Assembly: GCA_946479225.1 (NCBI GenBank)
Contig: CAMLFI010000195.1
Location: 1-5,655 of the forward strand
DNA: 5,655 bases
Source: an uncultured Mucilaginibacter sp.
GTDB taxonomy: Bacteria > Bacteroidota > Bacteroidia > Sphingobacteriales > Sphingobacteriaceae
Direction: 5' to 3'
A program made the position numbers and the translations under genes. A model generated the notes under the pieces. The model was not told where the DNA came from, did no database searches, and was given only the letters and a program-made list of their open reading frames with translations. Positions 1 to 5,301 of the stretch are shown one piece after another (the stretch's first letter is position 1; each line of letters opens with the position of its first letter).

Positions 1-138
1 AAACGCCTAAAAGCTTCGTCCCTGACCTGCCGCGGATATATGAACGATATTTTCAGGCTCTCTACTGTTAAGAACGAACGGGGCATTGACTATCCTTTCG
101 CCCGTTCCTTCTCGCTTTCCGTAGGAGTACGTTTTTAA
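1..138 (+). CDS. SusC-type TonB-dependent outer-membrane receptor, C-terminal fragment
   Basis: Only the last 45 codons are present; the frame is open from base 1 and stops with TAA at 136-138. The end reads ...YPFARSFSLSVGVRF, an alternating hydrophobic/polar beta-strand finishing in phenylalanine, the usual last strand of an outer-membrane beta-barrel. A SusD-like lipoprotein starts 24 bp downstream, and SusC/SusD pairs of this order are a Bacteroidota hallmark. The protein would import glycans or other large nutrients in a TonB-driven manner, with the SusD partner as its lid. The substrate cannot be inferred from this fragment. The call rests on the C-terminal signature and the neighbour, since no plug or barrel core is visible. 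Confidence 0.82.
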   Translation, partial: KRLKASSLTCRGYMNDIFRLSTVKNERGIDYPFARSFSLSVGVRF

Positions 139-162
139 TTGTTAACAACCAAAACGAAACAA

Positions 163-1716
163 ATGAAAATAAAGATAGTTTCCATTTGCCTGTTACTACT
201 CGGGTTGCTTGGATCATGCCGTAAATGGATTGACGTGAAGCCAAGCGACCGGCTTACGGAAGATCAACTGTATGCTACCACGAATGGCTATCTGACTGCG
301 TTGAACGGTGTGTATGTGGAGTTGACCAATCCTGTCATATATGGAGAACACATGACCGTGTCGACCCTTGATGTGATGGCGAATTATTTTTTTATGAATG
401 ATTCAAGGCACCGTTTTTTCGACTTCGCCACGTTTGCCTATACATCAGATACCGCGAAAGCCCGGTTTGATAACATGTGGAAGAAGTCGTATGAGCTGAT
501 CGTTAACTGCAATGTTATTATTGAACGGTGTGGTGAGAACGGCAATCCGCTTTTGCCGGGCCGGTATTTCGGTTTGGTAAAAGGGGAAGCGCTCGCATTG
601 AGGGCCATGCTGCATTTTGATATGCTGCGCCTGTTTGGCCCCATTTACTCAACCGCAAGTATGCACAAGCCATGCATCCCTTACAACACTTCCTCCCGGC
701 CAACGGTATCTGACCTGTTGGGTTCCGCCACCATTATGCAAAACGTGATTGCCGATCTAACGGCAGCGGCTGATCTGTTGAAAGACGCCGATCCCATTAT
801 CACAGATGGAGTGCGTTATACAAACGATATAAACGGAAACCAGCTGAATTACCGGCAGTTCCGGCTTAACTATTATGCCGTAAAAGCATTGCTGGCCAGG
901 GCGTATATGTGGATGCAGGATAAAGAAAAGGCCCTGCAGGAAGCACAACAAATTATTACAGCCGTGCTTGACCCCGCCAAACCCATTTTCAAAACAGGCG
1001 TAACCGATGCGGGTGCAGCACTGGCCGATTGGGATCATATGCTCGTAAAAGAAGTGATGTTTTCGCTGTACACACTCAACCGCCAGAATATCTTTTATAC
1101 CTTCTTTGGACCGGAAGTGGATAAATTAAGACGGTTGGTTTTTAACAATAACGACGATACCGAATGGCTAAAGGACGACGATGTTTATAAATACAAACGC
1201 GACCTACTGGAGAAGAACAAAATAGCCATCTGGCGCTTTCACGACCACTGGCACAGCCATAAGCCTGATGGCATTATTTATGGCTGCTTGCTTAAAATGG
1301 GTTGGGAAAAGTATTATAAAACCGAGGATCGCCAGCTGCTTACCCTGCCACAGCCCGAGAAGCTAAGCTCTATTGTGGCGCGGCTAAAAAAGGCACTGGA
1401 CATACCGTCTATACGCCTGGTGGGTAATATGGATGCCGAGATAAAAACCGTTTTGTTTTGTCTGGGTTTCACCGGTATTGGCAACATATCTGCACTAAAG
1501 CCCGACCTGGTTATTAACGGCGAAACCAGCGAAACCCAGAACACCGAGCAGATACGCGACGGCCTAAGCATGGGCGAAAAAACCAACCTGTTAACGCTGA
1601 GCCACTCGGTAAGCGAGGAGCCGGGCATGGTTTATTGCGCCCAGTGGATAGCGCCAAAAGTACCCGGTGTTAAGGTAACCAGCATACCCAGCGGAACGCC
1701 GTTTCAGTATCTGTAA
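163..1716 (+). CDS. Chimeric ORF: SusD-like lipoprotein N-terminus fused to Nif3-like C-terminus
   Basis: 517 codons from ATG 163. This start is preferred to TTG 139 because it opens directly with a lipoprotein signal: MKIK, a hydrophobic run, and lipobox L16-G-S-C19. Residues 20 to about 327 are SusD-like (WIDVKPSDRLTEDQLY near the N-terminus, MLHFDMLRLFGP, LLARAYMWMQDKEKAL, FFGPEVDKLRRLVF). SusD proteins usually run 450-600 residues, so the C-terminal third is missing. From about residue 328 the frame matches the C-terminal part of bacterial Nif3-like dinuclear metal proteins: TEWLKDDDVY, WRFHDHWH at 357-364 with PDGI after it, and LSHSVSEEPGM with H481 and E485 in the family's HxxxE metal-ligand pattern. 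The N-terminal Nif3 region with its first histidine ligands is absent. CTA is 2 of 38 leucine codons before the junction and 6 of 21 after; CGG is 8 of 17 arginine codons before and 1 of 6 after. It is probably non-functional as either parent, and an assembly chimera is possible. Confidence 0.85.
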   Translation: MKIKIVSICLLLLGLLGSCRKWIDVKPSDRLTEDQLYATTNGYLTALNGVYVELTNPVIYGEHMTVSTLDVMANYFFMNDSRHRFFDFATFAYTSDTAKARFDNMWKKSYELIVNCNVIIERCGENGNPLLPGRYFGLVKGEALALRAMLHFDMLRLFGPIYSTASMHKPCIPYNTSSRPTVSDLLGSATIMQNVIADLTAAADLLKDADPIITDGVRYTNDINGNQLNYRQFRLNYYAVKALLARAYMWMQDKEKALQEAQQIITAVLDPAKPIFKTGVTDAGAALADWDHMLVKEVMFSLYTLNRQNIFYTFFGPEVDKLRRLVFNNNDDTEWLKDDDVYKYKRDLLEKNKIAIWRFHDHWHSHKPDGIIYGCLLKMGWEKYYKTEDRQLLTLPQPEKLSSIVARLKKALDIPSIRLVGNMDAEIKTVLFCLGFTGIGNISALKPDLVINGETSETQNTEQIRDGLSMGEKTNLLTLSHSVSEEPGMVYCAQWIAPKVPGVKVTSIPSGTPFQYL

Positions 1717-1730
1717 AAGGGGTAAATCGC

Positions 1731-1951
1731 AGGTGATCCAAAATAAATGCGTTACCAAAAAATGAAATTTGTAATTTATTGAATATTACGTAGTTAACAA
1801 TTTAACGTGAAACTACTTATTCGTCAGGAAAATTAGCTGTGGATTGGGTGTAAATTGCTGACTATAAGGGTATTGTGAAAGGCTAAAAATGGCAGTTTTT
1901 TGCCGTTTTTTGGATCACTTTGGATCACTTTGGATCACTTTTGGATCACCT
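1731..1951. repeat. 221-bp segment bounded by perfect 13-bp inverted repeats
   Basis: AGGTGATCCAAAA at 1731-1743 is the exact reverse complement of TTTTGGATCACCT at 1939-1951. The segment between them encodes no protein. The right copy is the last unit of a tandem TGGATCAC cluster. No target-site duplication is visible outside the 13-mers (CGC on the left, TAG on the right), so a MITE-like element is not demonstrated. Binding sites for a recombinase or regulator are an alternative. Confidence 0.55.
1911..1950 (+). repeat. Tandem TGGATCACTT repeats
   Basis: Three exact 10-mers TGGATCACTT lie head to tail at 1911-1920, 1921-1930 and 1931-1940. A fourth unit, TGGATCACC, at 1942-1950 is shifted by one T. 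They are followed by two GCAACA units with the same T-run plus 7-mer layout. The near-helical spacing (10-11 bp) fits a protein-binding array. Which protein binds is unknown. Confidence 0.8.
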
Positions 1952-1973
1952 TAGCAACACTTTTGCAACAGCA

Positions 1974-2008
1974 AAAAGGCCGGTAAAAAACCGGCCTTTT
2001 GTTTGTTT
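1974..2008. terminator. Strong bidirectional Rho-independent terminator
   Basis: A 10-bp perfect stem, AAAAGGCCGG 1974-1983 pairing with CCGGCCTTTT 1991-2000, has a 7-nt A-rich loop and a T-rich tail (GTTTGTTT). The A-run on the left becomes a T-run on the other strand. It sits between the plus-strand chimeric gene ending at 1716 and the minus-strand gene ending at 2062, so it can serve both. Confidence 0.88.
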
Positions 2009-2061
2009 ATCAGTTCCATATGGCCTGCATTCGCCTCAAGTTATGCAAAATAAGTCAACGC

Positions 2062-2433
2062 TCATTCCAGAGGTTGGGTTCCGCAACTAAAAACGCTTCC
2101 ATCTTGTTCCAACCAAACACTGCCTTCCTTAAAAAGCGCATGTATACTACCTTTATGAGCCTTTAAACCCCAGATCTGGCTTTTGTTTGATTTTGCGTTG
2201 CTACATGCCGAAACTACATTTATCCTCCACTTTACCTTTCCATTTTTCATGGCAACAACGGTTTGCAGATCATCCTCAACAAAATAAGTTACGCCCAGGT
2301 ATCTGAAACCCCGCATTTCCGTTTGATCAAAATAAACGAATGTTCTGTCGCTCACTATTTTTTGCGAATTGGTTTTTTGCGCATAGCTTTTGCTGATAAT
2401 CAGCGTTAACGCTAAAAGGATTAGGTACCTCAT
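2062..2433 (-). CDS. Small secreted hypothetical protein
   Basis: 123 residues. The start is ATG with its first base at 2433, because the translation from there opens with a clean signal peptide (MRYLILLALTLIISKSYA, likely cleaved before Q19). A longer frame reaching upstream to 2793 would run over the oppositely transcribed gene at 2697 and would bury the signal peptide. The mature part of about 105 residues looks beta-rich, with two cysteines (C77 and C117) that could form a disulfide in the periplasm. Phrases such as VVAMKNGKVKWRINV and GSVWLEQDGSVFSCG suggest short antiparallel strands. I recognise no family or catalytic motif. It appears monocistronic, ending at the shared terminator, and is divergent from the 36-codon gene. 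The signal peptide supports a real gene; the function is unknown. Confidence 0.72.
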   Translation of the reverse strand: MRYLILLALTLIISKSYAQKTNSQKIVSDRTFVYFDQTEMRGFRYLGVTYFVEDDLQTVVAMKNGKVKWRINVVSACSNAKSNKSQIWGLKAHKGSIHALFKEGSVWLEQDGSVFSCGTQPLE

Positions 2434-2603
2434 AATTGCCCGTCTTAATTGAATTTTGCCAATGCAATTTAAATAAATACTGCAAACGGTTTTTGTAATG
2501 TTTGATAAGGTTTTAAAGGCACGAATACAACTCGGACTGCATATTAGCATCGTAACGCGAGCAATGCCTCTTGCCTGCAAAAAAACGCACGTTTGTAGCC
2601 AAA

Positions 2604-2624
2604 AACAGCCATTTCTCGGCTGTT
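2604..2624. promoter_or_regulatory. Palindrome upstream of sigma-54 promoter, possible activator site
   Basis: AACAGCC 2604-2610 and GGCTGTT 2618-2624 form a perfect 7-bp inverted repeat with a 7-nt spacer. The end of the palindrome is 30 bp upstream of the -24 element. Sigma-54 promoters need an upstream site for an enhancer-binding protein, so this is a candidate; that role is inferred from position. A small hairpin of another function is possible, but there is no T-tract, so a terminator is unlikely. Confidence 0.4.
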
Positions 2625-2653
2625 CTCGCGGCAAATTAACCTGTTTTGGCTGA

Positions 2654-2669
2654 TGGCATACTTTTAGCA
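2654..2669 (+). promoter_or_regulatory. Sigma-54 (RpoN) -24/-12 promoter candidate
   Basis: TGGCATACTTTTAGCA matches the sigma-54 consensus TGGCAC-N5-TTGCA with the obligatory GG (2655-2656) and GC (2667-2668) exactly 10 nt apart. The two departures are T for C at position 6 and A for T in the -12 box. Transcription would begin about 12 nt after the GC, near 2680, leaving a 5' leader of roughly 17 nt before ATG 2697. No good housekeeping -33/-7 pair is visible in the same place. Confidence 0.6.
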
Positions 2670-2696
2670 ATCCATCTACATATAAAATATATCGAC

Positions 2697-2807
2697 ATGG
2701 AAAACTTAGACTTAACCACCGCAATTTTATTAAAGGCCGACGATATGGAACTAAAGGAACTATTATTGGCTGAATTACAAACCCTACGTTCAAAAAAAGC
2801 TGCCTGA
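2697..2807 (+). CDS. 36-residue acidic small protein, first gene of coupled pair
   Basis: The protein starts MENLDLTTAILLKADDMELK and ends LQTLRSKKAA. It is leucine-rich with alternating acidic and basic residues and would form one or two amphipathic helices. It has no signal peptide, so it should be cytoplasmic. Its TGA (2805-2807) overlaps the ATG of the next gene (2807-2809) by one base, the classic arrangement for translational coupling, and its ATG lies a short leader downstream of the sigma-54 promoter candidate. Codon use (many CTA, TTA and AAA) agrees with the next gene. It could be a leader peptide that controls the next gene, a small partner protein, or both. No family is recognised. 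Confidence 0.65.
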   Translation: MENLDLTTAILLKADDMELKELLLAELQTLRSKKAA

Positions 2808-3118
2808 TGAAAACATATAAAGCTAACGCTTCTGTAATCTACACTGATGCCCAGGGCCGCAAGATAGATACCTTCGTGATTTTTGATACGGACAGCCATA
2901 CCGGACTTACCCACATTAACCACGAAAACTTAAAGGTTGCTGCAGACAAATTGCAGATCCATCCAAAAACCGTGGGCGATTACCACATGCCGCTAAACGA
3001 CGCCTTCAGTTTTGAAATGATCAAAAAACTGCGCGAAAAATACGCCATTATAGACAGCGCTAAAAAGGCAACCGTAAGCCCATTACCACAGGTAATGCAT
3101 TTGGCAAAAGCATCCTAA
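2807..3118 (+). CDS. 103-residue hypothetical cytoplasmic protein
   Basis: The start ATG overlaps the stop of the upstream 36-codon gene, so the two are presumably made from one transcript. There is no signal peptide or membrane segment. The N-terminal half looks like a beta-hairpin region (ANASVIYTDAQGRKIDTFVIFD), followed by a histidine-containing turn (SHTGLTHINHENL) and helices (AADKLQ, FEMIKKLREKYAII). The C-terminus is basic and probably disordered. A strong terminator 31 bp after the stop closes the unit. I do not recognise the family. The sigma-54 promoter candidate suggests conditional expression in response to a signal sensed by an enhancer-binding protein, which is an inference from the promoter only. 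Confidence 0.78.
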   Translation: MKTYKANASVIYTDAQGRKIDTFVIFDTDSHTGLTHINHENLKVAADKLQIHPKTVGDYHMPLNDAFSFEMIKKLREKYAIIDSAKKATVSPLPQVMHLAKAS

Positions 3119-3148
3119 GCGTTTTTAACTATATCTCTATATAATCAG

Positions 3149-3189
3149 AAAGCCCTGTCGCGCCAAATTCGACAGGGCTTTTGTTTTAG
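3149..3189 (+). terminator. Rho-independent terminator of the 36/103-codon unit
   Basis: AAAGCCCTGTCG 3149-3160 pairs perfectly with CGACAGGGCTTT 3170-3181 (12 bp, 9-nt loop), followed by TTGTTTTA. It lies just after the stop at 3118. The A-run on the left is short, so activity is probably mainly on the plus strand. Confidence 0.85.
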
Positions 3190-3210
3190 CGAAATTTATC
3201 AAAGAACCCT

Positions 3211-3297
3211 GTCATCTCGAACGACAGTGAGAGATCCATACATCTGTATTCCGCCTTGCTTAGCATGTGTATAGATCTCTCCTTGGGTCGAGATGAC
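3211..3297. repeat. 87-bp imperfect palindrome, dispersed-repeat-like
   Basis: The outer arms GTCATCTCGA 3211-3220 and TCGAGATGAC 3288-3297 are perfect complements. The inner arms GAGAGATC 3229-3236 and GATCTCTC 3274-3281 are also perfect and continue, after one mismatch, as ATACA pairing with TGTAT 3268-3272. The arms are separated by unequal internal loops and a loop of about 25 nt. This layout resembles high-copy intergenic palindromes that I associate with Sphingobacteriaceae genomes. Only one copy is present here, so its dispersed nature is inferred. It lies between convergent genes. Confidence 0.65.
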
Positions 3298-3332
3298 AAT
3301 CTGCTATTTTGATGAATTGGTAACCCTTACCC

Positions 3333-3614
3333 TTAAACCGCAATCTTCAAATCACTAACATAAGGCAGCACAAACATGGTGTTTTCAAATGCCCTAAAAT
3401 GGACTATCAGGTGCGTATGGTCGTCAAAAAAAGCCTCCACATAAAATTGATGCAGGTTGTACAGCCTAATGTAATACCTATCCGTTAGCCTGTCGGCCAG
3501 GAACGTGCCCTTCAATACCAGTTCGGTTTTTTGTTGAAAGCTGCAGGCATTAAAATCATCCGAAGTCATATATACACGGCCTTTGTTTATACATTGATAA
3601 ACAAGCTGATGCAA
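3333..3614 (-). CDS. Small hypothetical protein (about 78-93 residues)
   Basis: Minus strand, stop TTA(rc) at 3333-3335. There are two possible starts. TTG with its first base at 3614 gives 93 residues; it is preceded by AGGGG 8 nt upstream, and the extra residues (LVYQCINKGRVY) look like continuous coding. ATG at 3569 gives 78 residues (MTSDDFNACSF...). An in-frame TAA lies a few codons upstream of the TTG. The core, with FQQKTELVLKGTFLADR, YYIRLYNLHQFYVEAFFDD and HLIVHFRAFEN, predicts a small alpha+beta fold with an antiparallel sheet. It has no signal peptide or catalytic motif. The pattern resembles short uncharacterised proteins seen in Pedobacter and Mucilaginibacter. No function can be assigned. 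It is monocistronic. Confidence 0.65.
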   Translation of the reverse strand: MHQLVYQCINKGRVYMTSDDFNACSFQQKTELVLKGTFLADRLTDRYYIRLYNLHQFYVEAFFDDHTHLIVHFRAFENTMFVLPYVSDLKIAV

Positions 3615-4017
3615 ATGCTGTGCCCCTGTTGCTGTTTAGCTGTTATACAACAGGCGGTTGTTGGGTTGCGACTAAAATTTTAGACACATCGTCTGAAATG
3701 GTGTTTTGAATTGCCGATAGCTGAGCATTGAAAGACACACGCGGCATGCGTGCGCAAGTTTGAGAAATAGCTGGGTTTTTAACACCAAACTTGATCAAAA
3801 CTCGCAGGTTCTCGCACGTTTTCGTGATGTTCTGAGGTGAAGGGGATTTAGTGAGCCATATGCCGGCAACGCTGGTGCGGTGATGACAACCGACCATAGG
3901 CGGAATTGGCTACCGTTACACTATTGCGCCAGCCAGTGGTTTGACGCAATAATGCAATTATAATCGCTCAATAATACACTTAAAGTCAAATAATTAGCAG
4001 AAATTAAATTCACAAAA
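3615..4017. other. Intergenic stretch without a credible gene
   Basis: The left part (for example 3781-3900) is near 51% GC and the part from 3961 onward falls to about 20% GC. Visible structures are a perfect 12-bp palindrome CTAAAATTTTAG (3672-3683), two near-identical adjacent 10-mers CTCGCAGGTT/CTCGCACGTT (3801-3820), and an inverted repeat at 3922-3951. A minus-strand frame of 84 codons at 3643-3897 has no family features and unusual composition, and I do not accept it. No tRNA, integrase or insertion-sequence end was recognised. Confidence 0.6.
3922..3951. repeat. Inverted repeat at composition boundary
   Basis: TATTGCG 3922-3928 and CGCAATA 3945-3951 are perfect complements, with CCA (3929-3931) and TGG (3937-3939) as a possible inner pairing. 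It lies where sequence near 50% GC gives way to sequence near 20% GC. It is too small to assign a role; a hairpin or a protein site are both possible. Confidence 0.4.
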
Positions 4018-4091
4018 ATGGAATTTAATATTACAATATGGAAATTTATTATAAATAAATGGAATTTTATGTTGCATTTATGGAAATTAAT
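4018..4091 (+). repeat. Four direct repeats phased at 20-21 bp before ietA
   Basis: ATGGAATTTAAT 4018-4029, ATGGAAATTTAT 4038-4049, ATGGAATTTTAT 4059-4070 and ATGGAAATTAAT 4080-4091 share ATGGAAWTTWAT-like cores. Start-to-start distances are 20, 21 and 21 bp, about two helical turns, so all copies face the same side of the DNA. Copy 3 abuts the predicted -33 box and copy 4 lies between -33 and -7, as expected for an operator array. The intervening sequence is not conserved, so simple slippage does not explain the array well. Confidence 0.75.
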
Positions 4092-4102
4092 TTCTATAAT
4101 TG
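4071..4102 (+). promoter_or_regulatory. Predicted Bacteroidota-type promoter of ietA
   Basis: GTTG at 4071-4074 resembles the -33 TTTG box and TATAATTG at 4095-4102 matches TAnnTTTG at 7 of 8 positions, with 20 nt between them. Transcription would start near 4108-4110, giving a leader of about 10 nt before ATG 4120. The local AT-richness makes chance matches easier, so confidence is moderate. Confidence 0.55.
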
Positions 4103-4119
4103 CATTCAACAATTAATAC

Positions 4120-5295
4120 ATGCAATATTTCAATATTATACAAGCTTTATGTAGGTCGGCATTAACAAATCCGACGGATGCCGTAGTGCACCAAATTAAT
4201 CGACTAAAGGACGCACTAGAAAAAGACGGCCTAAAAAAAGAGGCCAACTCGCTTAATGGAATCCTTAATACCTCACAAGCAGGGCTGGATATGGCCCCCA
4301 GCAAGATTCAGAAATCATTTATTTTATCAAAGGGAGAAACACTTACCCGTAAAACACCATTGCCAGTCGACAAAGAAACGTCAACTGCGTTGATAGAGGT
4401 ATTTTTTAATGAAGATCTGCCCGCCGAACCTCCGGTTTTTTCTCCGGAGATACAAATTGCTATTGAGTCTATTGTAAATGAATGGGCGCAATTTGAACAA
4501 CTTCTTCAGCTTGAAGCATTACCTGCGAGCTCTTGCCTAATTTATGGATTGCCAGGTACGGGAAAAACTCATCTTGCAAAATGGATCGCCAAGCAAATCG
4601 GATTACCTGTCGTTCTCGCTCGCTTGGAGGGTCTGATGTCCTCATTCCTTGGTACTACTTCCAGAAACATTGGAAATTTGTTTGCTTTTGCTAACCGCTA
4701 TAATTGCGTCCTTTTATTAGATGAATTTGATGCAATCGCTAAATTAAGGAATGACCCACAGGAAGTTGGCGAGGTGAAACGTGTGGTTAATACGTTATTG
4801 CAAAGTCTGGATACCAGGCATGACAGGGGCTTTACAATTGGAGTTACTAACCATGAAACCTTATTAGATCCAGCAATTTGGCGTCGTTTCGATATACAAA
4901 TGCAAGTACCAAAACCTTCATCCGATGTCATGCTTCAGCTAATTACCAAATCAGCTACTCCGTTGAATTTTGACGAGACCCAGCTTAAATTTTTGACGTG
5001 GTGCTTAGAAGACGGTTCCGGCGCTGACGCAAATAAGCTGGTGCAATGGCTAAAGAGAGTATTGTTACTAAATCCAGAAGCTAATCTTGTTACCATAATG
5101 AGGCAATTTGCACTACTTAATGCTGGACGCATTTCAAATGACAAAAGAAATGCAATGGTTCACGGCGACGAAGCCCTAATTCAAGCTTTACTTGCTGATA
5201 AATCATTTTCATTTAAGCAAAAAGATATTGCTCCACTACTAAATATGGCACCTTCTTCAATAAGTAAATTATTATCCCGCACTAAAGAAAATTAA
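4120..5295 (+). CDS. ietA: IetA-type AAA+ ATPase of an ATPase-protease defence pair
   Basis: 391 residues, the size expected for this family. An N-terminal helical region (about 1-60) includes ALTNPTDAVVHQINRLKDALEKDG, typical of IetA-like ATPases. A linker (GETLTRKTPLPVDKETS, 72-88) leads into the AAA+ core. Walker A is GLPGTGKT 143-150, Walker B is VLLLDE 197-202, sensor 1 is in GVTN 241-244, and paired arginines R255-R256 sit in PAIWRRFD. The LEGLMSSFLG segment (169-178) is in the pore-loop position. The C-terminal tail (FKQKDIAPLLNMAPSSISKLLSR, 365-387) looks like a helix-turn-helix. The start at 4120 matches the family N-terminus and follows the promoter. All ATPase motifs are intact. 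It should be a cytoplasmic hexameric ATPase acting with the subtilase encoded 6 bp downstream. ietAS was named as a plasmid incompatibility/stability locus in Agrobacterium and later reported as an antiphage system. The AT-rich surroundings suggest transfer. Confidence 0.88.
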   Translation: MQYFNIIQALCRSALTNPTDAVVHQINRLKDALEKDGLKKEANSLNGILNTSQAGLDMAPSKIQKSFILSKGETLTRKTPLPVDKETSTALIEVFFNEDLPAEPPVFSPEIQIAIESIVNEWAQFEQLLQLEALPASSCLIYGLPGTGKTHLAKWIAKQIGLPVVLARLEGLMSSFLGTTSRNIGNLFAFANRYNCVLLLDEFDAIAKLRNDPQEVGEVKRVVNTLLQSLDTRHDRGFTIGVTNHETLLDPAIWRRFDIQMQVPKPSSDVMLQLITKSATPLNFDETQLKFLTWCLEDGSGADANKLVQWLKRVLLLNPEANLVTIMRQFALLNAGRISNDKRNAMVHGDEALIQALLADKSFSFKQKDIAPLLNMAPSSISKLLSRTKEN

Positions 5296-5301
5296 TAATC
5301 A

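Larger units (their letters stand above)
1717..2061. other. Noncoding stretch with repeats and terminator
   Basis: No credible gene lies in these 345 bp. They hold an inverted pair of 13-mers, a tandem TGGATCAC cluster, two GCAACA units (1954-1960 and 1965-1971, 11 bp apart) and a strong terminator, annotated separately. A weak interrupted inverted repeat, GTAGTT 1790-1795 with AACTAC 1811-1816, is also visible. The stretch separates convergent genes. Nothing else is recognisable. Confidence 0.7.

Noticed and set aside
139..162. TTG start giving 8 extra residues on the SusD-like protein
   Set aside because: ATG 163 gives a canonical lipoprotein signal. The extra LTTKTKQ segment directly after the receptor stop is not typical.
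1731..1951. Reading the 13-bp inverted pair as ends of an insertion sequence
   Set aside because: There is no transposase inside, no visible target duplication, and the right end belongs to a tandem array, so it is kept only as a repeat.
2434..2520. TTTG and TAAATTGC-like words as a promoter for the minus-strand secreted gene
   Set aside because: The spacing between the boxes is only about 11 nt, too short for a Bacteroidota -33/-7 pair.
2434..2793. N-terminal extension of the secreted minus-strand protein
   Set aside because: It would place 120 residues before a clear signal peptide and would overlap the oppositely oriented 36-codon gene and its promoter.
3801..3820. Adjacent 10-mers CTCGCAGGTT and CTCGCACGTT as a CRISPR-like or operator array
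   Set aside because: Only two copies, no spacer structure and no neighbouring gene to suggest a role.
3643..3897. 84-codon minus-strand frame
   Set aside because: No recognisable family, uneven composition, no ribosome site or promoter, and it spans a palindrome and short tandem repeats. More likely noncoding.
3921..4112. 63-codon minus-strand frame rich in I, N, F and H
   Set aside because: Its apparent 7-residue periodicity (NFHK, KFHL, NFHI) is only the translation of the 21-bp phased DNA repeats upstream of ietA.
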